64,000 nt of DNA, from the NCBI RefSeq assembly GCF_009755815.1, contig NZ_WRPK01000001.1, positions 682,001-746,000 on the forward strand, written 5' to 3'. The stretch's first letter is position 1. Each line of letters starts with the position of its first letter. Below the pieces are notes generated by a model that saw only the letters and a program-made list of their open reading frames with translations, was not told where the DNA came from and searched no databases. This stretch comes from Flavisphingomonas formosensis. Lineage in GTDB: Bacteria > Pseudomonadota > Alphaproteobacteria > Sphingomonadales > Sphingomonadaceae. The translations under genes were made by a program, and so were the position numbers. Positions 9,466-18,115 of this stretch are shown piece by piece.

Positions 9466-10247
9466 GCGTCCACCAGTCGTTCGCGCAGCATCGTGCGTTC
9501 CGCCGGGCCGACGCCCAGTTCGGTCTCCAGATAGGCGGACAGCGATCCGCTGCGGCGCTCTACCGAATCGAACATCGTCGCCAGATATTCCGGATCCGCG
9601 GCGAACAGCGGCTTGGCCGCTTCCGGCGGTAGATCGACGAAGTTGCGGCCGCGCGTCTGCTCCATCAGGAAGGCGAAATCGGCACGGGCGGTCAGCAGAT
9701 AATCCGCCATTATGGTCTCGCGCGGCACATCCAGCGCGCTGAGCACCAGTGCGACGGCGGTGCCGGTACGATCCTTGCCGGCCGAACAGTTGACCACCAG
9801 CGGCACCTTGCCTGCGCCGAGCAGCGCGAACAGCGCGCGATAGGAATCGGCATGCTCATAGGCGATGCCGTCATAGAGGCGCAGCATCCGCGCCCGCATG
9901 TCCGGACCGGCCGAGATGCCGGTCTCCGCTGCTTTCACGAGATCCGCCGCGGTGTCGCCATAGTCGCGCGACCACAGCTCGACCGGGAGCTCCTCGTGCC
10001 AGCGTGTCGGTCTGCGGCTGCGTTCGCGCGAGGAGCGCAGGTCGCAGATGGCTGCAATGCCCAGCGAGGCGAGCCGCGCACGGCCTTCGCCCTCGACATA
10101 GGCCATCACGCCCGACCGGTAGAGCATGCCGCGACGGACATGTCCGCCATCTTCGGTCGCATAGCCGCCGAAATCGCGGAAATTGAACCCGCATTCCTGC
10201 GGCAGGATGCGCTCTTCGTCGGTCAGCGCCTTCTGCATCCGCATCAC
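9462..10247 (-). CDS. Cytoplasmic tyrosine-protein phosphatase-like protein (second paralogue)
   Basis: This 261-residue paralogue lacks a signal peptide. It keeps [11 protein letters not shown] near the N-terminus, the catalytic loop [11 protein letters not shown], and the C-terminal [13 protein letters not shown] block, which matches [13 protein letters not shown] of its neighbour. The start is a GTG at 10247 overlapping the cobS stop by 4 bp, and an ATG at 10244 is equally possible. The pair looks like a tandem duplication in which one copy gained or kept export. They may act on related phosphoesters on opposite sides of the inner membrane. Confidence 0.84.
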   Translation of the reverse strand: MMRMQKALTDEERILPQECGFNFRDFGGYATEDGGHVRRGMLYRSGVMAYVEGEGRARLASLGIAAICDLRSSRERSRRPTRWHEELPVELWSRDYGDTAADLVKAAETGISAGPDMRARMLRLYDGIAYEHADSYRALFALLGAGKVPLVVNCSAGKDRTGTAVALVLSALDVPRETIMADYLLTARADFAFLMEQTRGRNFVDLPPEAAKPLFAADPEYLATMFDSVERRSGSLSAYLETELGVGPAERTMLRERLVDA

Positions 10248-11248
10248 GCCTTGCCGACGACGCTTTCGGGCAGATCCTTGCCGAACACGCGCTGATAATA
10301 TTCGGCTACCAGCGAGCGCTCGGCCTCATCGCACTTGTTGAGGAAGGAGAGACGGAAGGCGAAGCCGACATCGTTGAAGATCAGCGCGTTCTGTGCCCAA
10401 GTGATCACCGTGCGCGGGCTCATCACCGTCGAGATGTCGCCGGCGATGAAGCCCTGGCGGGTGAGATCCGCCACCTTCACCATGTTGTCGACGATCTTCT
10501 TGCCGTCCGGCTTGTCATATTCGCCCGACTTGGCGAGAACGATCTGCGCCTCCACCGCGGCGGGCAGATAGTTCAGCGTCACGACGATGTTCCAACGGTC
10601 CATCTGGCCCTGGTTGATCTGCTGCGTGCCGTGATAGAGGCCGCTCGTATCGCCCAGACCCACGGTGTTGGCAGTGGCGAACAAGCGGAACCAGGGATTG
10701 GGCCGGATCACCCGGTTCTGGTCGAGCAGGGTCAGCTTACCCTCGGTCTCCAGCACGCGCTGGATCACGAACATAACGTCCGGGCGGCCAGCATCATATT
10801 CGTCGAAGACGAGCGCGGTCGGCGTCTGCAGCGCCCAGGGCAGCAGGCCCTCGCGAAATTCGGTGACCTGCTGGCCGTCGCGCAGCACGATCGCGTCGCG
10901 GCCGATCAGGTCGATGCGGCTGATATGCGCGTCGAGGTTGATGCGGATGCACGGCCAGTTGAGCCGCGCGGCCACCTGCTCGATGTGCGAGGATTTGCCG
11001 GTGCCGTGATAGCCCTGCACCATCACGCGGCGGTTGTGCGCGAAGCCGGCGGCGATGGCCAGGGTCGTGTCCGGATCGAACACATAGGCCGGATCGAGAT
11101 CGGGCACGCGCTCGTCCGCTTCGCTGAACGCCGGCACTTGCATGTCCGAATCGATGCCGAATGCATCCCGCACCTTCACCATGCGATCCGGCGCTGAGAG
11201 CAGCGTTTCGCTGCGGCTGTCGGGCTGGATGTTGGGCAGGTCGGTCAT
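10244..11248 (-). CDS. cobS: Cobaltochelatase subunit CobS
   Basis: This 334-residue AAA+ ATPase is a MoxR-like motor that works with CobT to drive cobalt insertion by CobN. The Walker A motif is [10 protein letters not shown] and the Walker B segment is [10 protein letters not shown]. The start was placed at the ATG at 11248 ([14 protein letters not shown]), matching the usual N-terminus. The longer reading from 11374 adds 42 unlikely residues. It is the promoter-proximal gene of a four-gene minus-strand run, and its stop overlaps the next start. The octamer GTTGCAAA lies 23 bp upstream (11271). Confidence 0.95.
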   Translation of the reverse strand: MTDLPNIQPDSRSETLLSAPDRMVKVRDAFGIDSDMQVPAFSEADERVPDLDPAYVFDPDTTLAIAAGFAHNRRVMVQGYHGTGKSSHIEQVAARLNWPCIRINLDAHISRIDLIGRDAIVLRDGQQVTEFREGLLPWALQTPTALVFDEYDAGRPDVMFVIQRVLETEGKLTLLDQNRVIRPNPWFRLFATANTVGLGDTSGLYHGTQQINQGQMDRWNIVVTLNYLPAAVEAQIVLAKSGEYDKPDGKKIVDNMVKVADLTRQGFIAGDISTVMSPRTVITWAQNALIFNDVGFAFRLSFLNKCDEAERSLVAEYYQRVFGKDLPESVVGKA

Positions 11249-11318
11249 GACGGAATCCTGATGCTTCGCGGTTGCAAAATGCGGTAACTCGTCAGGCGCC
11301 GCAGGGCAACGCCATAGG

Positions 11319-12038
11319 CTATTGGCGCATTGCCTTTTCGGGCAGGGGAAAGAGCGTGGTGAAGCGCTCGGCAAGCGCCCTGTCTCCCTCGATCGCGAGC
11401 GCGCCGGCGGCCTCCAGCGCTGTCAGGGGTACGCCGCCATAGACGGCCGCGGCCATGACCCGCGGCTCTCCCGTGAAGATCAGGTCGGCGCCTTTCACCG
11501 GGCCGCGCACCACGACGATCCCACCGTCGGCGATCGTCGCCAGGAAGCTCTCCTCGCCGAAGCGGAAGCCGATGCGGGCATCGATTCCTGCCGCCCGTCT
11601 GGCATCGATCATCGTGCGAAAGGACAAGAGGCAGGATGCGGCGCTGAACGGTCCGGTGGGATCGTGCATCGGCGACATCGCGCCCCAGCGGCCTAGCACC
11701 TGAAAGATGGGTTCGCTGGCATAGCCCCAGGCGGTGAGTTCATAGACCCAGGCGGAGGCGGGCGGCGGCAGCTTGTGGCGGAGGAGCACGCCCGCCTCCT
11801 CCAGTCCCTCCAGCCGCTGCGTGAGCACATTGGCGCTGATCGCAGGCAGGTCCCGCCGCAAGTCGGAGAAGCGCTTGGGCCCGAACATCAACTCCCGCAT
11901 CACCGGCAGGGCCCAGCGATCGCCCACCAGATCCAGTGCATGCGCCGTGGCGCAGGCGTCGTCATAATGACGCTTCTCTGCGGTTTTCGGCGGTTTACGG
12001 GCGGCTCGGGTATCGGAAATTACTTTTTCTGATTTCAT
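11319..12038 (-). CDS. HxlR-family winged-helix transcriptional regulator
   Basis: Residues 28-120 of the 239-residue product are an HxlR DNA-binding domain ([14 protein letters not shown], then [25 protein letters not shown]). The C-terminal half resembles a small ligand-binding SCP2-like or effector domain. Divergent from the VOC gene at 12114, with only 75 bp between, it probably controls both. A perfect palindrome lies 9 bp before its start codon, and no Shine-Dalgarno is visible, so the message may be leaderless. Confidence 0.88.
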   Translation of the reverse strand: MKSEKVISDTRAARKPPKTAEKRHYDDACATAHALDLVGDRWALPVMRELMFGPKRFSDLRRDLPAISANVLTQRLEGLEEAGVLLRHKLPPPASAWVYELTAWGYASEPIFQVLGRWGAMSPMHDPTGPFSAASCLLSFRTMIDARRAAGIDARIGFRFGEESFLATIADGGIVVVRGPVKGADLIFTGEPRVMAAAVYGGVPLTALEAAGALAIEGDRALAERFTTLFPLPEKAMRQ

Positions 12039-12046
12039 AGTTGTTT

Positions 12047-12060
12047 TTTCTAACTAGAAA
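12047..12060. promoter_or_regulatory. Candidate HxlR operator TTTCTA-AC-TAGAAA
   Basis: This perfect 6-2-6 inverted repeat lies in the 75-bp gap between the divergent HxlR and VOC genes, inside an AT-rich patch of otherwise GC-rich DNA. Position and symmetry suit autoregulation by the adjacent HxlR protein. Confidence 0.5.
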
Positions 12061-12113
12061 GTTCAGGTTCGTCAATGTCGACGATTCGCCGACAGCAGCC
12101 AAGGAGAGAGGCG

Positions 12114-12548
12114 ATGCCCAAGATGATCTTCCTCAACCTGCCCGTTGCCGACGTGGCGAAGTCCGCCGCCTTCTACGAAGCGATCGGCGCCGTGCACGAC
12201 ACCAGCTTCTGCAAGGGGCCGGAGGCGGCGATGCTGGTCTGGTCCGACACGATCAGCTTCATGCTGCTCGATCACGCGCGCTTCGCCGATTTTGCGCCCA
12301 AGCCGATCGCCGACGCGCATCGGACGAATGAAATGCTGATCTGCCTGTCGCTGGACAGCCGGGAGGCGGTGGACGCGATCACCGAGGCGGCGATCGCCGC
12401 CGGCGGCAAGGGCGATCCGAGCCCTGTCGACGATCATGGCTTCATGTACGGGCGTAGCTTCGAGGATCTCGACGGCCATTGTTTCGGCCCGATGTGGATG
12501 GATGTAGCCGCAGCCATGGCTGCCCAGGCGGAACCGGCTGCGGCGTGA
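12114..12548 (+). CDS. VOC family (glyoxalase-fold) protein
   Basis: The 144-residue product has a single vicinal-oxygen-chelate fold. It starts MPKMIFLNLPVADVAKSAAF and ends with the DGHCFGPMWMD strand, as in the 'lactoylglutathione lyase-like' group. The start was chosen at 12114 because AAGGAGAG lies just upstream. The longer frame from 12075 has no such signal. Members include glyoxalases, dioxygenases and antibiotic-binding proteins, so the substrate cannot be read. It is divergent from, and probably controlled by, the HxlR regulator. Confidence 0.82.
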   Translation: MPKMIFLNLPVADVAKSAAFYEAIGAVHDTSFCKGPEAAMLVWSDTISFMLLDHARFADFAPKPIADAHRTNEMLICLSLDSREAVDAITEAAIAAGGKGDPSPVDDHGFMYGRSFEDLDGHCFGPMWMDVAAAMAAQAEPAAA

Positions 12549-12724
12549 GAGGCGCATTTGGCCTCCTTCGGGGAGAAGGATGAAAGGCTGCCAGGCCGGG
12601 GGCCGATCACGGATTGGCTTCTCTGATCGGGCATGATGTCGGCCGCCGATTTCGGCGAAACGGTCGCCACCCCACGTCCCCGCATCCGTTGAACCTGCAT
12701 CCGGCAATCGGGAGAGGAACTGCC

Positions 12725-13402
12725 ATGAACGCTGAAGTCGCAATCCCCATCATCACCACCTACCGCTGGGTTCCGCCATTCGCTCGCGGCCTCGTGCGCG
12801 AAGTGCGTGCCCGCTGGGCCTTCGAGGAAGTGGGAATGGCCTATCGGGTCGATCTCATCGATCTTCCTTATGCCAAATCCGAGGCGCATCGCCGCTTCCA
12901 GCCTTTCGGCCAGATTCCGACCTATTCGGACGGCGCGGTCGAGATATTCGAATCGGGCGCGATCGTGCTGCACATCGCGCGCCAGGCGCCGGGCCTGTTG
13001 CCAGACGATGCCGCCGGGCAGGCGCGCGCAATCCAGTGGGTAATCGCGGCGCTCAATTCGATCGAGCCGTTCGTGATGGACCTCGCCGTCGTCGACGTGT
13101 TCGAAGCGGACGCGGCGTGGTCACCGGCGCGGCGGCCGACGGTCGAGCAGAAGCTGCGCTCGCGTCTGGCAGATCTGTCCGCCGCACTGGGCGAGCGTCC
13201 CTATCTGGACGACGCCTTCTCGGCCGGCGACCTGATGATGGCCTCGGTGCTGCGCGGCGTGCCGCACAGCGCCATCCTGGCCGATTATCCCAATCTCGCC
13301 GCTTATAGGGCGCGGTGCGAGGCGCGGCCGGCCTTCCGCAAGGCGCTGGCCGATCATCTGGCGACGTTCGACGATGCCGGAGAGGCGCCGGCCGTCGCCT
13401 GA
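12725..13402 (+). CDS. Glutathione S-transferase family protein
   Basis: The 225-residue product has an N-terminal thioredoxin fold with the cis-proline motif GQIPTYSDG and the glutathione-contacting ESGAIVLHIA. A helical C-terminal GST domain follows (YLDDAFSAGDLMMASVL). The ATG at 12725 follows GGGAGAGG with good spacing. The in-frame ORF begins earlier at 12614 in non-conserved sequence. It lies in a row of small-molecule enzymes (VOC, DUF1428, VOC, MDR, SRPBCC), suggesting detoxification. No specific substrate is indicated. Confidence 0.87.
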   Translation: MNAEVAIPIITTYRWVPPFARGLVREVRARWAFEEVGMAYRVDLIDLPYAKSEAHRRFQPFGQIPTYSDGAVEIFESGAIVLHIARQAPGLLPDDAAGQARAIQWVIAALNSIEPFVMDLAVVDVFEADAAWSPARRPTVEQKLRSRLADLSAALGERPYLDDAFSAGDLMMASVLRGVPHSAILADYPNLAAYRARCEARPAFRKALADHLATFDDAGEAPAVA

Positions 13403-13455
13403 AACCCGCATAATCGGGGCAGTGAACGGGGACTGACAGGAAGAGGAGAGACGAT

Positions 13456-14193
13456 ATGGCATATGTCGAAGGGTTCGTCGTGCCGGTGCCGGCCGACGCG
13501 AAACAGGCCTATCATGATCTGGCCAGGCTCACCACCGATCTGTTCATGGATCATGGCGCGTGCCGCGTGGCGGAATGCTGGGCCGACGACGTGCCCGACG
13601 GCACGGTCACGGATTTCAAGGGCGCGGTGCAGGCCAAGACGGGCGAGATCGTGGTCTTCTCCTGGGTAGAATGGGCGTCCAGGGCGGCGCGCGACGCCGG
13701 GATGGAGGCGTTTCTGGCGGATCCGCGGATGCACCGGTTTCCCGATCCCATGCCTTTCGAGGGGCAGCGGATGATCCATGCCGGCTTCGAGCCGATCGTC
13801 GACGAAGCGAATCCGGCAGCGATGGGCTATGTCGACGGCTTCCTGATCGCCGTGCCGAAGGGCAATCGCGAGGCCTATCGCGTAATGGCGACCAAGGCGG
13901 CCGCCGTGTTCCAGGAGCATGGCGCGACCCGCATCGTCGAAGCCTGGGGCGATGACGTGCCCGCCGGCAAGGTGACCGACTTTCGCCGCGCGGTTAAGGC
14001 GGAGCCGGACGAGGCGGTGATGTTTTCCTGGGTGGAATGGCCCTCGCGCGCGGCGCGCGATGCCGGCAACGCCAGGGTCATGGCCGATCCGCGCATGCAG
14101 CCCGGCACGAACCCCATGCCGTTCGACGGCAAGAGGATGATCTATGGCGGCTTCGCGCCAATCCTCGATGTAGCGGAGACGGCGCATGCGTGA
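13456..14193 (+). CDS. Tandem DUF1428 protein
   Basis: The 245-residue product contains two successive copies of a DUF1428 domain (dimeric alpha-beta barrel fold), normally a single protein of about 120 residues. Copy one (1-115) starts MAYVEGFVVPVP and copy two (122-238) starts MGYVDGFLIAVP. Both contain GAxRxxEAWxDDVP-like and FSWVEWxSRAARDAG blocks and end with PMPFxGxRMIxxGF. A fused dimer is implied, since single-domain relatives self-associate. The function is unknown. The gene overlaps the next VOC gene by 8 bp and has AGGAGAG before its ATG. Confidence 0.88.
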   Translation: MAYVEGFVVPVPADAKQAYHDLARLTTDLFMDHGACRVAECWADDVPDGTVTDFKGAVQAKTGEIVVFSWVEWASRAARDAGMEAFLADPRMHRFPDPMPFEGQRMIHAGFEPIVDEANPAAMGYVDGFLIAVPKGNREAYRVMATKAAAVFQEHGATRIVEAWGDDVPAGKVTDFRRAVKAEPDEAVMFSWVEWPSRAARDAGNARVMADPRMQPGTNPMPFDGKRMIYGGFAPILDVAETAHA

Positions 14194-14662
14194 GATCGTC
14201 CCCTGCCTCTGGTTCGATCGCGATGCCGAGCAAGCCGCACGCTTCTACGTCTCGCTGCTGCCCGATTCGCGGATCGAGCGGATCGACCACGCCGCTTCGG
14301 ACTATCCGGGCGGCAAGGAAGGCGATCCGCTCGTCGTCGAGTTCACGCTGATGGGACGGCGCTATCAGGGGCTCAACGGCGGCCCGCATTTCACCTTCAG
14401 CGAAGCCGTGTCCTTCGTGATCCGAACCGAAGACCAGCCGGAGACCGACCGGCTCTGGGACGCGTTGATCGCCAATGGCGGCTCGCCCGGACCGTGCGGC
14501 TGGCTCAAGGATCGCTGGGGATTGTCCTGGCAGATCGTGCCGATCCCGTTCGAGACGATGCTGAGATCGTCCGATAGCAACGCCGCGCGCCGCGTCAACC
14601 AGGCGATGTTCTCGATGCAGAAGATCGACCTTGCCGCGGCCGAGAAGGCGTTCGCGGGCTGA
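14186..14662 (+). CDS. VOC family protein, PhnB/3-demethylubiquinone-methyltransferase-like
   Basis: The 158-residue product begins REIVPCLWFDRDAEQAARFY and contains GGPHFTFSEAVSFVI and DRWGLSWQIVP, typical of the PhnB-like VOC group often named '3-demethylubiquinone-9 3-methyltransferase'. That name is misleading, because these are not SAM methyltransferases. The 8-bp overlap with the DUF1428 gene implies translational coupling. The pairing suggests a shared but unidentified substrate. Confidence 0.83.
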   Translation: MREIVPCLWFDRDAEQAARFYVSLLPDSRIERIDHAASDYPGGKEGDPLVVEFTLMGRRYQGLNGGPHFTFSEAVSFVIRTEDQPETDRLWDALIANGGSPGPCGWLKDRWGLSWQIVPIPFETMLRSSDSNAARRVNQAMFSMQKIDLAAAEKAFAG

Positions 14663-14720
14663 TCTTCTTGGCCCTCCCCGGAACGGGAGGATGAAAGGCA
14701 AAGGCTAGCCCATGTCCCGT

Positions 14721-15743
14721 TCAATCCTCACCGATCTTGAGGATCATCTTGCCCTGGTTGGTGCCTTCGAACAGGCGCAGGAAGGCCGGGAAGGCATTCT
14801 CTATCCCCTCGTCGATATGTTCGTGCGAGACGAGGCGGCCTTCCGCCAGCCAGCGGCCGAGATCGGCATAGGCCTGCCCGATCTCGGCCATGAAATCGGT
14901 CGCGATGAAGCCGGACATGCTCGCCGACTTGACGATGAGCTGGAACAGGTTGCGCGCACCGACCGGGCCCGCGGCGCTGTTATATTCGCTGATCATTCCG
15001 CACAGGGCGACGCGCGCGCCATGGTTGAGGTTGAGCAGCGCGGCGTCGAGGACGTCGCCGCCGACATTTTCGAACACCACGTCCACGCCGTCCGGCGCCG
15101 CGGAAGCGATCTCCGCGGCGAGCTGCTCCACCGATTTGCCGCGATAGTCGATCGCCGCATCATAGCCATAGGCCTCGATCAGCCGCCGGCCCTTCTCGGC
15201 GCCGCCCGCGATGCCGATCGCGCGGCAGCCGTGGATCTTCGCGATCTGGCCGGCGAGCGAGCCGACCGAGCCCGCCGCGCCGGACACCAGCACCGTCTGC
15301 CCGGCTTCGGGCTTGCCGACGCGCAACAGGCCGAAATAGGCGGTGAGACCGGCGCCGCCCATGATCGACATGTAATTGGTGACCGAGGGGACCAGCGTCG
15401 GATCGATCTTCATCTGGAAGCCGCCCGCTCCGCCGAGCGAATAATCCTCGATGCCGTTGAGCCCCATCACCCAGTCGCCCACCGCATAAGCGGGATCGTT
15501 GGAGGCGGAGATGCGCCCGATGGTGCTCGCCCGCACCGGCGCGCCGATCTCGACCGGCGGCATATAGGAAGGCTTGTCGTCCAGCCAGCCGCGGATCGCC
15601 GGATCCAGCGAAACATAGACGTTGCGTACCACCGTTCCGCCCGGCCCGGGCTCGGGCACAGGAGTTTCGATCAGTGCGAAATCCTCAGGCACGGGCATGC
15701 CGTGCGGCCGGCGGGCGAGGGTGAACTGGCGATTGCGTGTCAT
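14721..15743 (-). CDS. NADP-dependent MDR-family oxidoreductase
   Basis: The 340-residue product is a zinc-independent medium-chain reductase of the leukotriene B4 dehydrogenase/CurA type, which reduces activated C=C bonds with NADPH. Evidence includes the N-terminal PVPEDFALIETPVPEPGPG, the cofactor loop VSGAAGSVGSLAGQIAKI, and AGGAEKGRRL, which typically grips the NADP phosphate. It is divergent from the SRPBCC gene with 47 bp between them. The likely role is detoxification of enones or aldehydes. Confidence 0.9.
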   Translation of the reverse strand: MTRNRQFTLARRPHGMPVPEDFALIETPVPEPGPGGTVVRNVYVSLDPAIRGWLDDKPSYMPPVEIGAPVRASTIGRISASNDPAYAVGDWVMGLNGIEDYSLGGAGGFQMKIDPTLVPSVTNYMSIMGGAGLTAYFGLLRVGKPEAGQTVLVSGAAGSVGSLAGQIAKIHGCRAIGIAGGAEKGRRLIEAYGYDAAIDYRGKSVEQLAAEIASAAPDGVDVVFENVGGDVLDAALLNLNHGARVALCGMISEYNSAAGPVGARNLFQLIVKSASMSGFIATDFMAEIGQAYADLGRWLAEGRLVSHEHIDEGIENAFPAFLRLFEGTNQGKMILKIGED

Positions 15744-15790
15744 GCCGTAACGATATCGACGTTCATTTCGGCCACGAAGGGAGATTTATT

Positions 15791-16261
15791 GTGACGAACG
15801 ATGCCGTACTCAACGAATTGTCGGTCACCAAGCTGATCGATGCCCCCCGCGCCACGGTCTATCGGGCCTATACCGAGCATATGACCGAATGGTTCGCGCC
15901 GCGGCCCTGGACGACACCGTCCGCCGAGCTCGACCTTCGGCCCGGAGGCTTCAATCGCATCACCATGCGCTCTCCGGAAGGGCAGGACATGCCGAACGAG
16001 GGCGTGTTCCTGGAGGTGGTGCCGAACGAGAAGCTGGTCTTCACCGATGCGTTCCGGCCCGGCTGGGTTCCGGCCGGCCCGTTCATGGTGGTGATCGTCA
16101 CCTTCACGGAGGAAGGCGGCCAGACCCGTTATACCGCCCGTGCGCGCCATTGGACCGAAGAGGCCTGCAAGCAGCACGAGGCGATGGGCTTCATCCAGGG
16201 CTGGGGTATCTGCGCCGAGCAGCTCGCCGAGGTCGCGGAGCGGCTTGCAGGGCGGGTGTGA
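15791..16261 (+). CDS. SRPBCC (START-like) domain protein
   Basis: The 156-residue product belongs to the AHSA1/polyketide-cyclase-like SRPBCC group (TKLIDAPRATVYRAYTEH, then WFAPRPWTTPSAELDLRPGG, and a C-terminal HWTEEACKQHEAMGF helix). The fold binds hydrophobic ligands. The start was set at a GTG (15791) because AAGGGAG lies eight bases before it. The ATG-type frame from 15737 would overlap the divergent MDR gene. Confidence 0.85.
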   Translation: MTNDAVLNELSVTKLIDAPRATVYRAYTEHMTEWFAPRPWTTPSAELDLRPGGFNRITMRSPEGQDMPNEGVFLEVVPNEKLVFTDAFRPGWVPAGPFMVVIVTFTEEGGQTRYTARARHWTEEACKQHEAMGFIQGWGICAEQLAEVAERLAGRV

Positions 16262-16281
16262 GCGCTGGATTGACAACTATT

Positions 16282-16393
16282 CCGTTCATCCCGAGCGAAG
16301 TCGAGGGACGAGGCCGAGCGGAGCCGAGGCCGCCGACGGTGCAATTCTCGACTTCGCTCGAATGGGTCCCTCGACTTCGCTCGGGATGAACGG
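16282..16393. repeat. Perfect 27-bp inverted repeat (REP-like element)
   Basis: The arm 16282-16308 is the exact reverse complement of 16367-16393, with core CCCGAGCGAAGTCGAGGGA. The 58-bp interior holds a further partial copy, CTCGACTTCGCTCGA, at 16348-16362. It lies between the convergent SRPBCC and J-domain genes. Such elements are mobile REP/MITE-like repeats in this lineage and may also serve as a bidirectional terminator. Confidence 0.75.
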
Positions 16394-16418
16394 CTAGAGG
16401 CCGCCCCTGATCCGGCTG

Positions 16419-17015
16419 TCAGACAAACGCTGGCGCACTTTTAAGGTGGGTGTAGGCGGCGATTACGTCCTGCAACGCTTTTTCGAAGCTGCGGTCGCCG
16501 CCATTGCGGTCCGGATGGTAGCGGCGCACCAGCTCGGCATAGCGGGCGCGCAGCGTGCGGCGATCGGCGTCCTGGCCGAGACCGAGCACCTTCAGGAAAC
16601 GTCGGTCGGCATCGCTCAGCGGCCGGCCGTCTGTGCGCGGGCGCTTGATGTCCTTGAAGCGTGCGCTGATCGCATCCAGCGGATCGGTGAAGTCCGCCCA
16701 GCGCGGGGTGCTGCCGGCATTGGCGGAGAAGGCGCGCGTCTCGCGTTCCCACCCGGCATAGGGTCGCTGCTGATCGGCGATCTCGTCCGGGCTCATGCCC
16801 TCGAAATAATTATAGCCGCCGTTGAAGGCGCGGACATGATCGAGGCACAGCCAGCGCCAGGCGCCCGGTCCGTCGAACCCCGAGCGCGCGCCGCGCTCGG
16901 CCGGCGCCCGGAATTCGCCCGGCTCCGGGCAGCCGGGATGCTCGCAGCGCGCCTGCTGGCCTGCAACCCGCCCGTGAAACCTGTCCCGCCGTGCCCGTTC
17001 CGCTTCGCTCGCCAA
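16419..17015 (-). CDS. J-domain protein (CobS/CobT-associated type)
   Basis: The 198-residue product has a C-terminal J domain (about 140-198) with the HPD tripeptide in RRYHPDRNGGD, needed to stimulate an Hsp70 ATPase. The N-terminal 130 residues carry cysteines in CEHPGCPEPGEF and the conserved YNYFEGMS and YAGWERETRAF blocks of the alphaproteobacterial family whose gene lies with bolA and cobS/cobT. Here it is divergent from bolA with 40 bp between, and separated from cobS by about 5 kb. Confidence 0.88.
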   Translation of the reverse strand: MASEAERARRDRFHGRVAGQQARCEHPGCPEPGEFRAPAERGARSGFDGPGAWRWLCLDHVRAFNGGYNYFEGMSPDEIADQQRPYAGWERETRAFSANAGSTPRWADFTDPLDAISARFKDIKRPRTDGRPLSDADRRFLKVLGLGQDADRRTLRARYAELVRRYHPDRNGGDRSFEKALQDVIAAYTHLKSAPAFV

Positions 17016-17055
17016 AACTCTGCCTTCCGACTCTTTCCCGCCCTATATAGGCCCC

Positions 17056-17343
17056 ATGACCGATTATCCCACCGGCCCCGTAGCCGCCGAAATCACCCGC
17101 CGCCTCACCTCCGCTCTCGCTCCGTCGCATCTCGCGGTGATCGACGACAGCGCCATGCACCGGGGTCATGCCGGTCATGATGCCCGCGGCGAATCGCACT
17201 TCACCGTCGAAATCGTGAGCGCTGCCTTCGAAGGCAAGAACCGGGTCGCGCGGCAGCGCGCGGTCAATGCCGCCCTCGCCGATCTGCTGGCGGAACGGAT
17301 CCACGCGCTGGCGATTAAGGCGAAGGCGCCTTCGGAAGACTGA
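17056..17343 (+). CDS. BolA family protein
   Basis: The 95-residue product has the BolA class II KH-like fold. The signature includes LAPSHLAVIDDSAMHRGHAG and GESHFTVEIVSAAFEGKNRVARQR, with the histidine used for [2Fe-2S] sharing with monothiol glutaredoxins. Proteins of this type act in iron-sulfur trafficking or as regulators. It is divergent from the J-domain gene, a pairing conserved in alphaproteobacteria. Confidence 0.93.
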   Translation: MTDYPTGPVAAEITRRLTSALAPSHLAVIDDSAMHRGHAGHDARGESHFTVEIVSAAFEGKNRVARQRAVNAALADLLAERIHALAIKAKAPSED

Positions 17344-17366
17344 ACGGCGTTCCCACGCGGGAGCGA

Positions 17367-18065
17367 ATGGCGATGTATGATCTCTGGTACTGGCCGGGAA
17401 TACCCGGTCGCGGCGAATTCGTGCGGCTGGCGCTGGAAGCCGGCGGCATAGCCTATCGCGATCGCGGTTGCGACGAGGGTGCCGAGGCGCTGATGGAGGA
17501 TATGCGGAGCGCCCGCGTTCAGCCGCCCTTCGCGCCGCCCTATCTGGTGGCCGGGAACGAGACGATCGCGCAGACTGCGAACATCCTGCTCTTCCTCGCC
17601 GATCGCCACCCGCGGCTGGCGCCTGCTGATCGCCGTTACTGGGTCCATCAGCTCCAGCTCACCATCATGGATGCCACGCTCGAAGCGCACGAAACCCATC
17701 ATCCGGTCGGCGCCGGCCTCTACTATGAGGATCAGAAGCCCGAGGCCGCGCGCCGCGCCAAGGAATTTCGCGAAGAACGCATCCCGAAGTTCCTGCTCTA
17801 TTTCGAGCGGGCGCTGGCACATAATGGCGCATGGCTGACCGGCGAGACCTGGAGCTACGCCGATCTTTCGCTGTTCCAGCTCGTCGAAGGCCTGCGTTTC
17901 GCCTTTCCCCGGCGCATGGCGATGGTGGAGCGGGATTGCCCGAAGCTCCTGGCGCTGCGCGATGCGGTCGCCGCGCTGCCGGAGCTTGCATCCTATCTCG
18001 CCAGCGATCGGCGCCAGCCCTTCTCCGAGGGGCTCTTCCGCCATTATCCGGAACTGGACGGCTGA
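17367..18065 (+). CDS. Glutathione S-transferase family protein
   Basis: The 232-residue product resembles the sigma/'prostaglandin-D synthase-like' GST group. It begins LWYWPGIPGRGEFVRLALE and has the cis-proline region PFAPPYLVAGNETIAQT. An all-helical C-terminal domain includes WLTGETWSYADLSLFQLVEGL. It starts 23 bp after bolA, so it is probably co-transcribed. The substrate is not evident. Confidence 0.86.
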   Translation: MAMYDLWYWPGIPGRGEFVRLALEAGGIAYRDRGCDEGAEALMEDMRSARVQPPFAPPYLVAGNETIAQTANILLFLADRHPRLAPADRRYWVHQLQLTIMDATLEAHETHHPVGAGLYYEDQKPEAARRAKEFREERIPKFLLYFERALAHNGAWLTGETWSYADLSLFQLVEGLRFAFPRRMAMVERDCPKLLALRDAVAALPELASYLASDRRQPFSEGLFRHYPELDG

Positions 18066-18115
18066 TCCTTCCGGCCATTGCGCGGCAGTCGGTGCGTCGG
18101 TAAAGCCGCCCCGCC

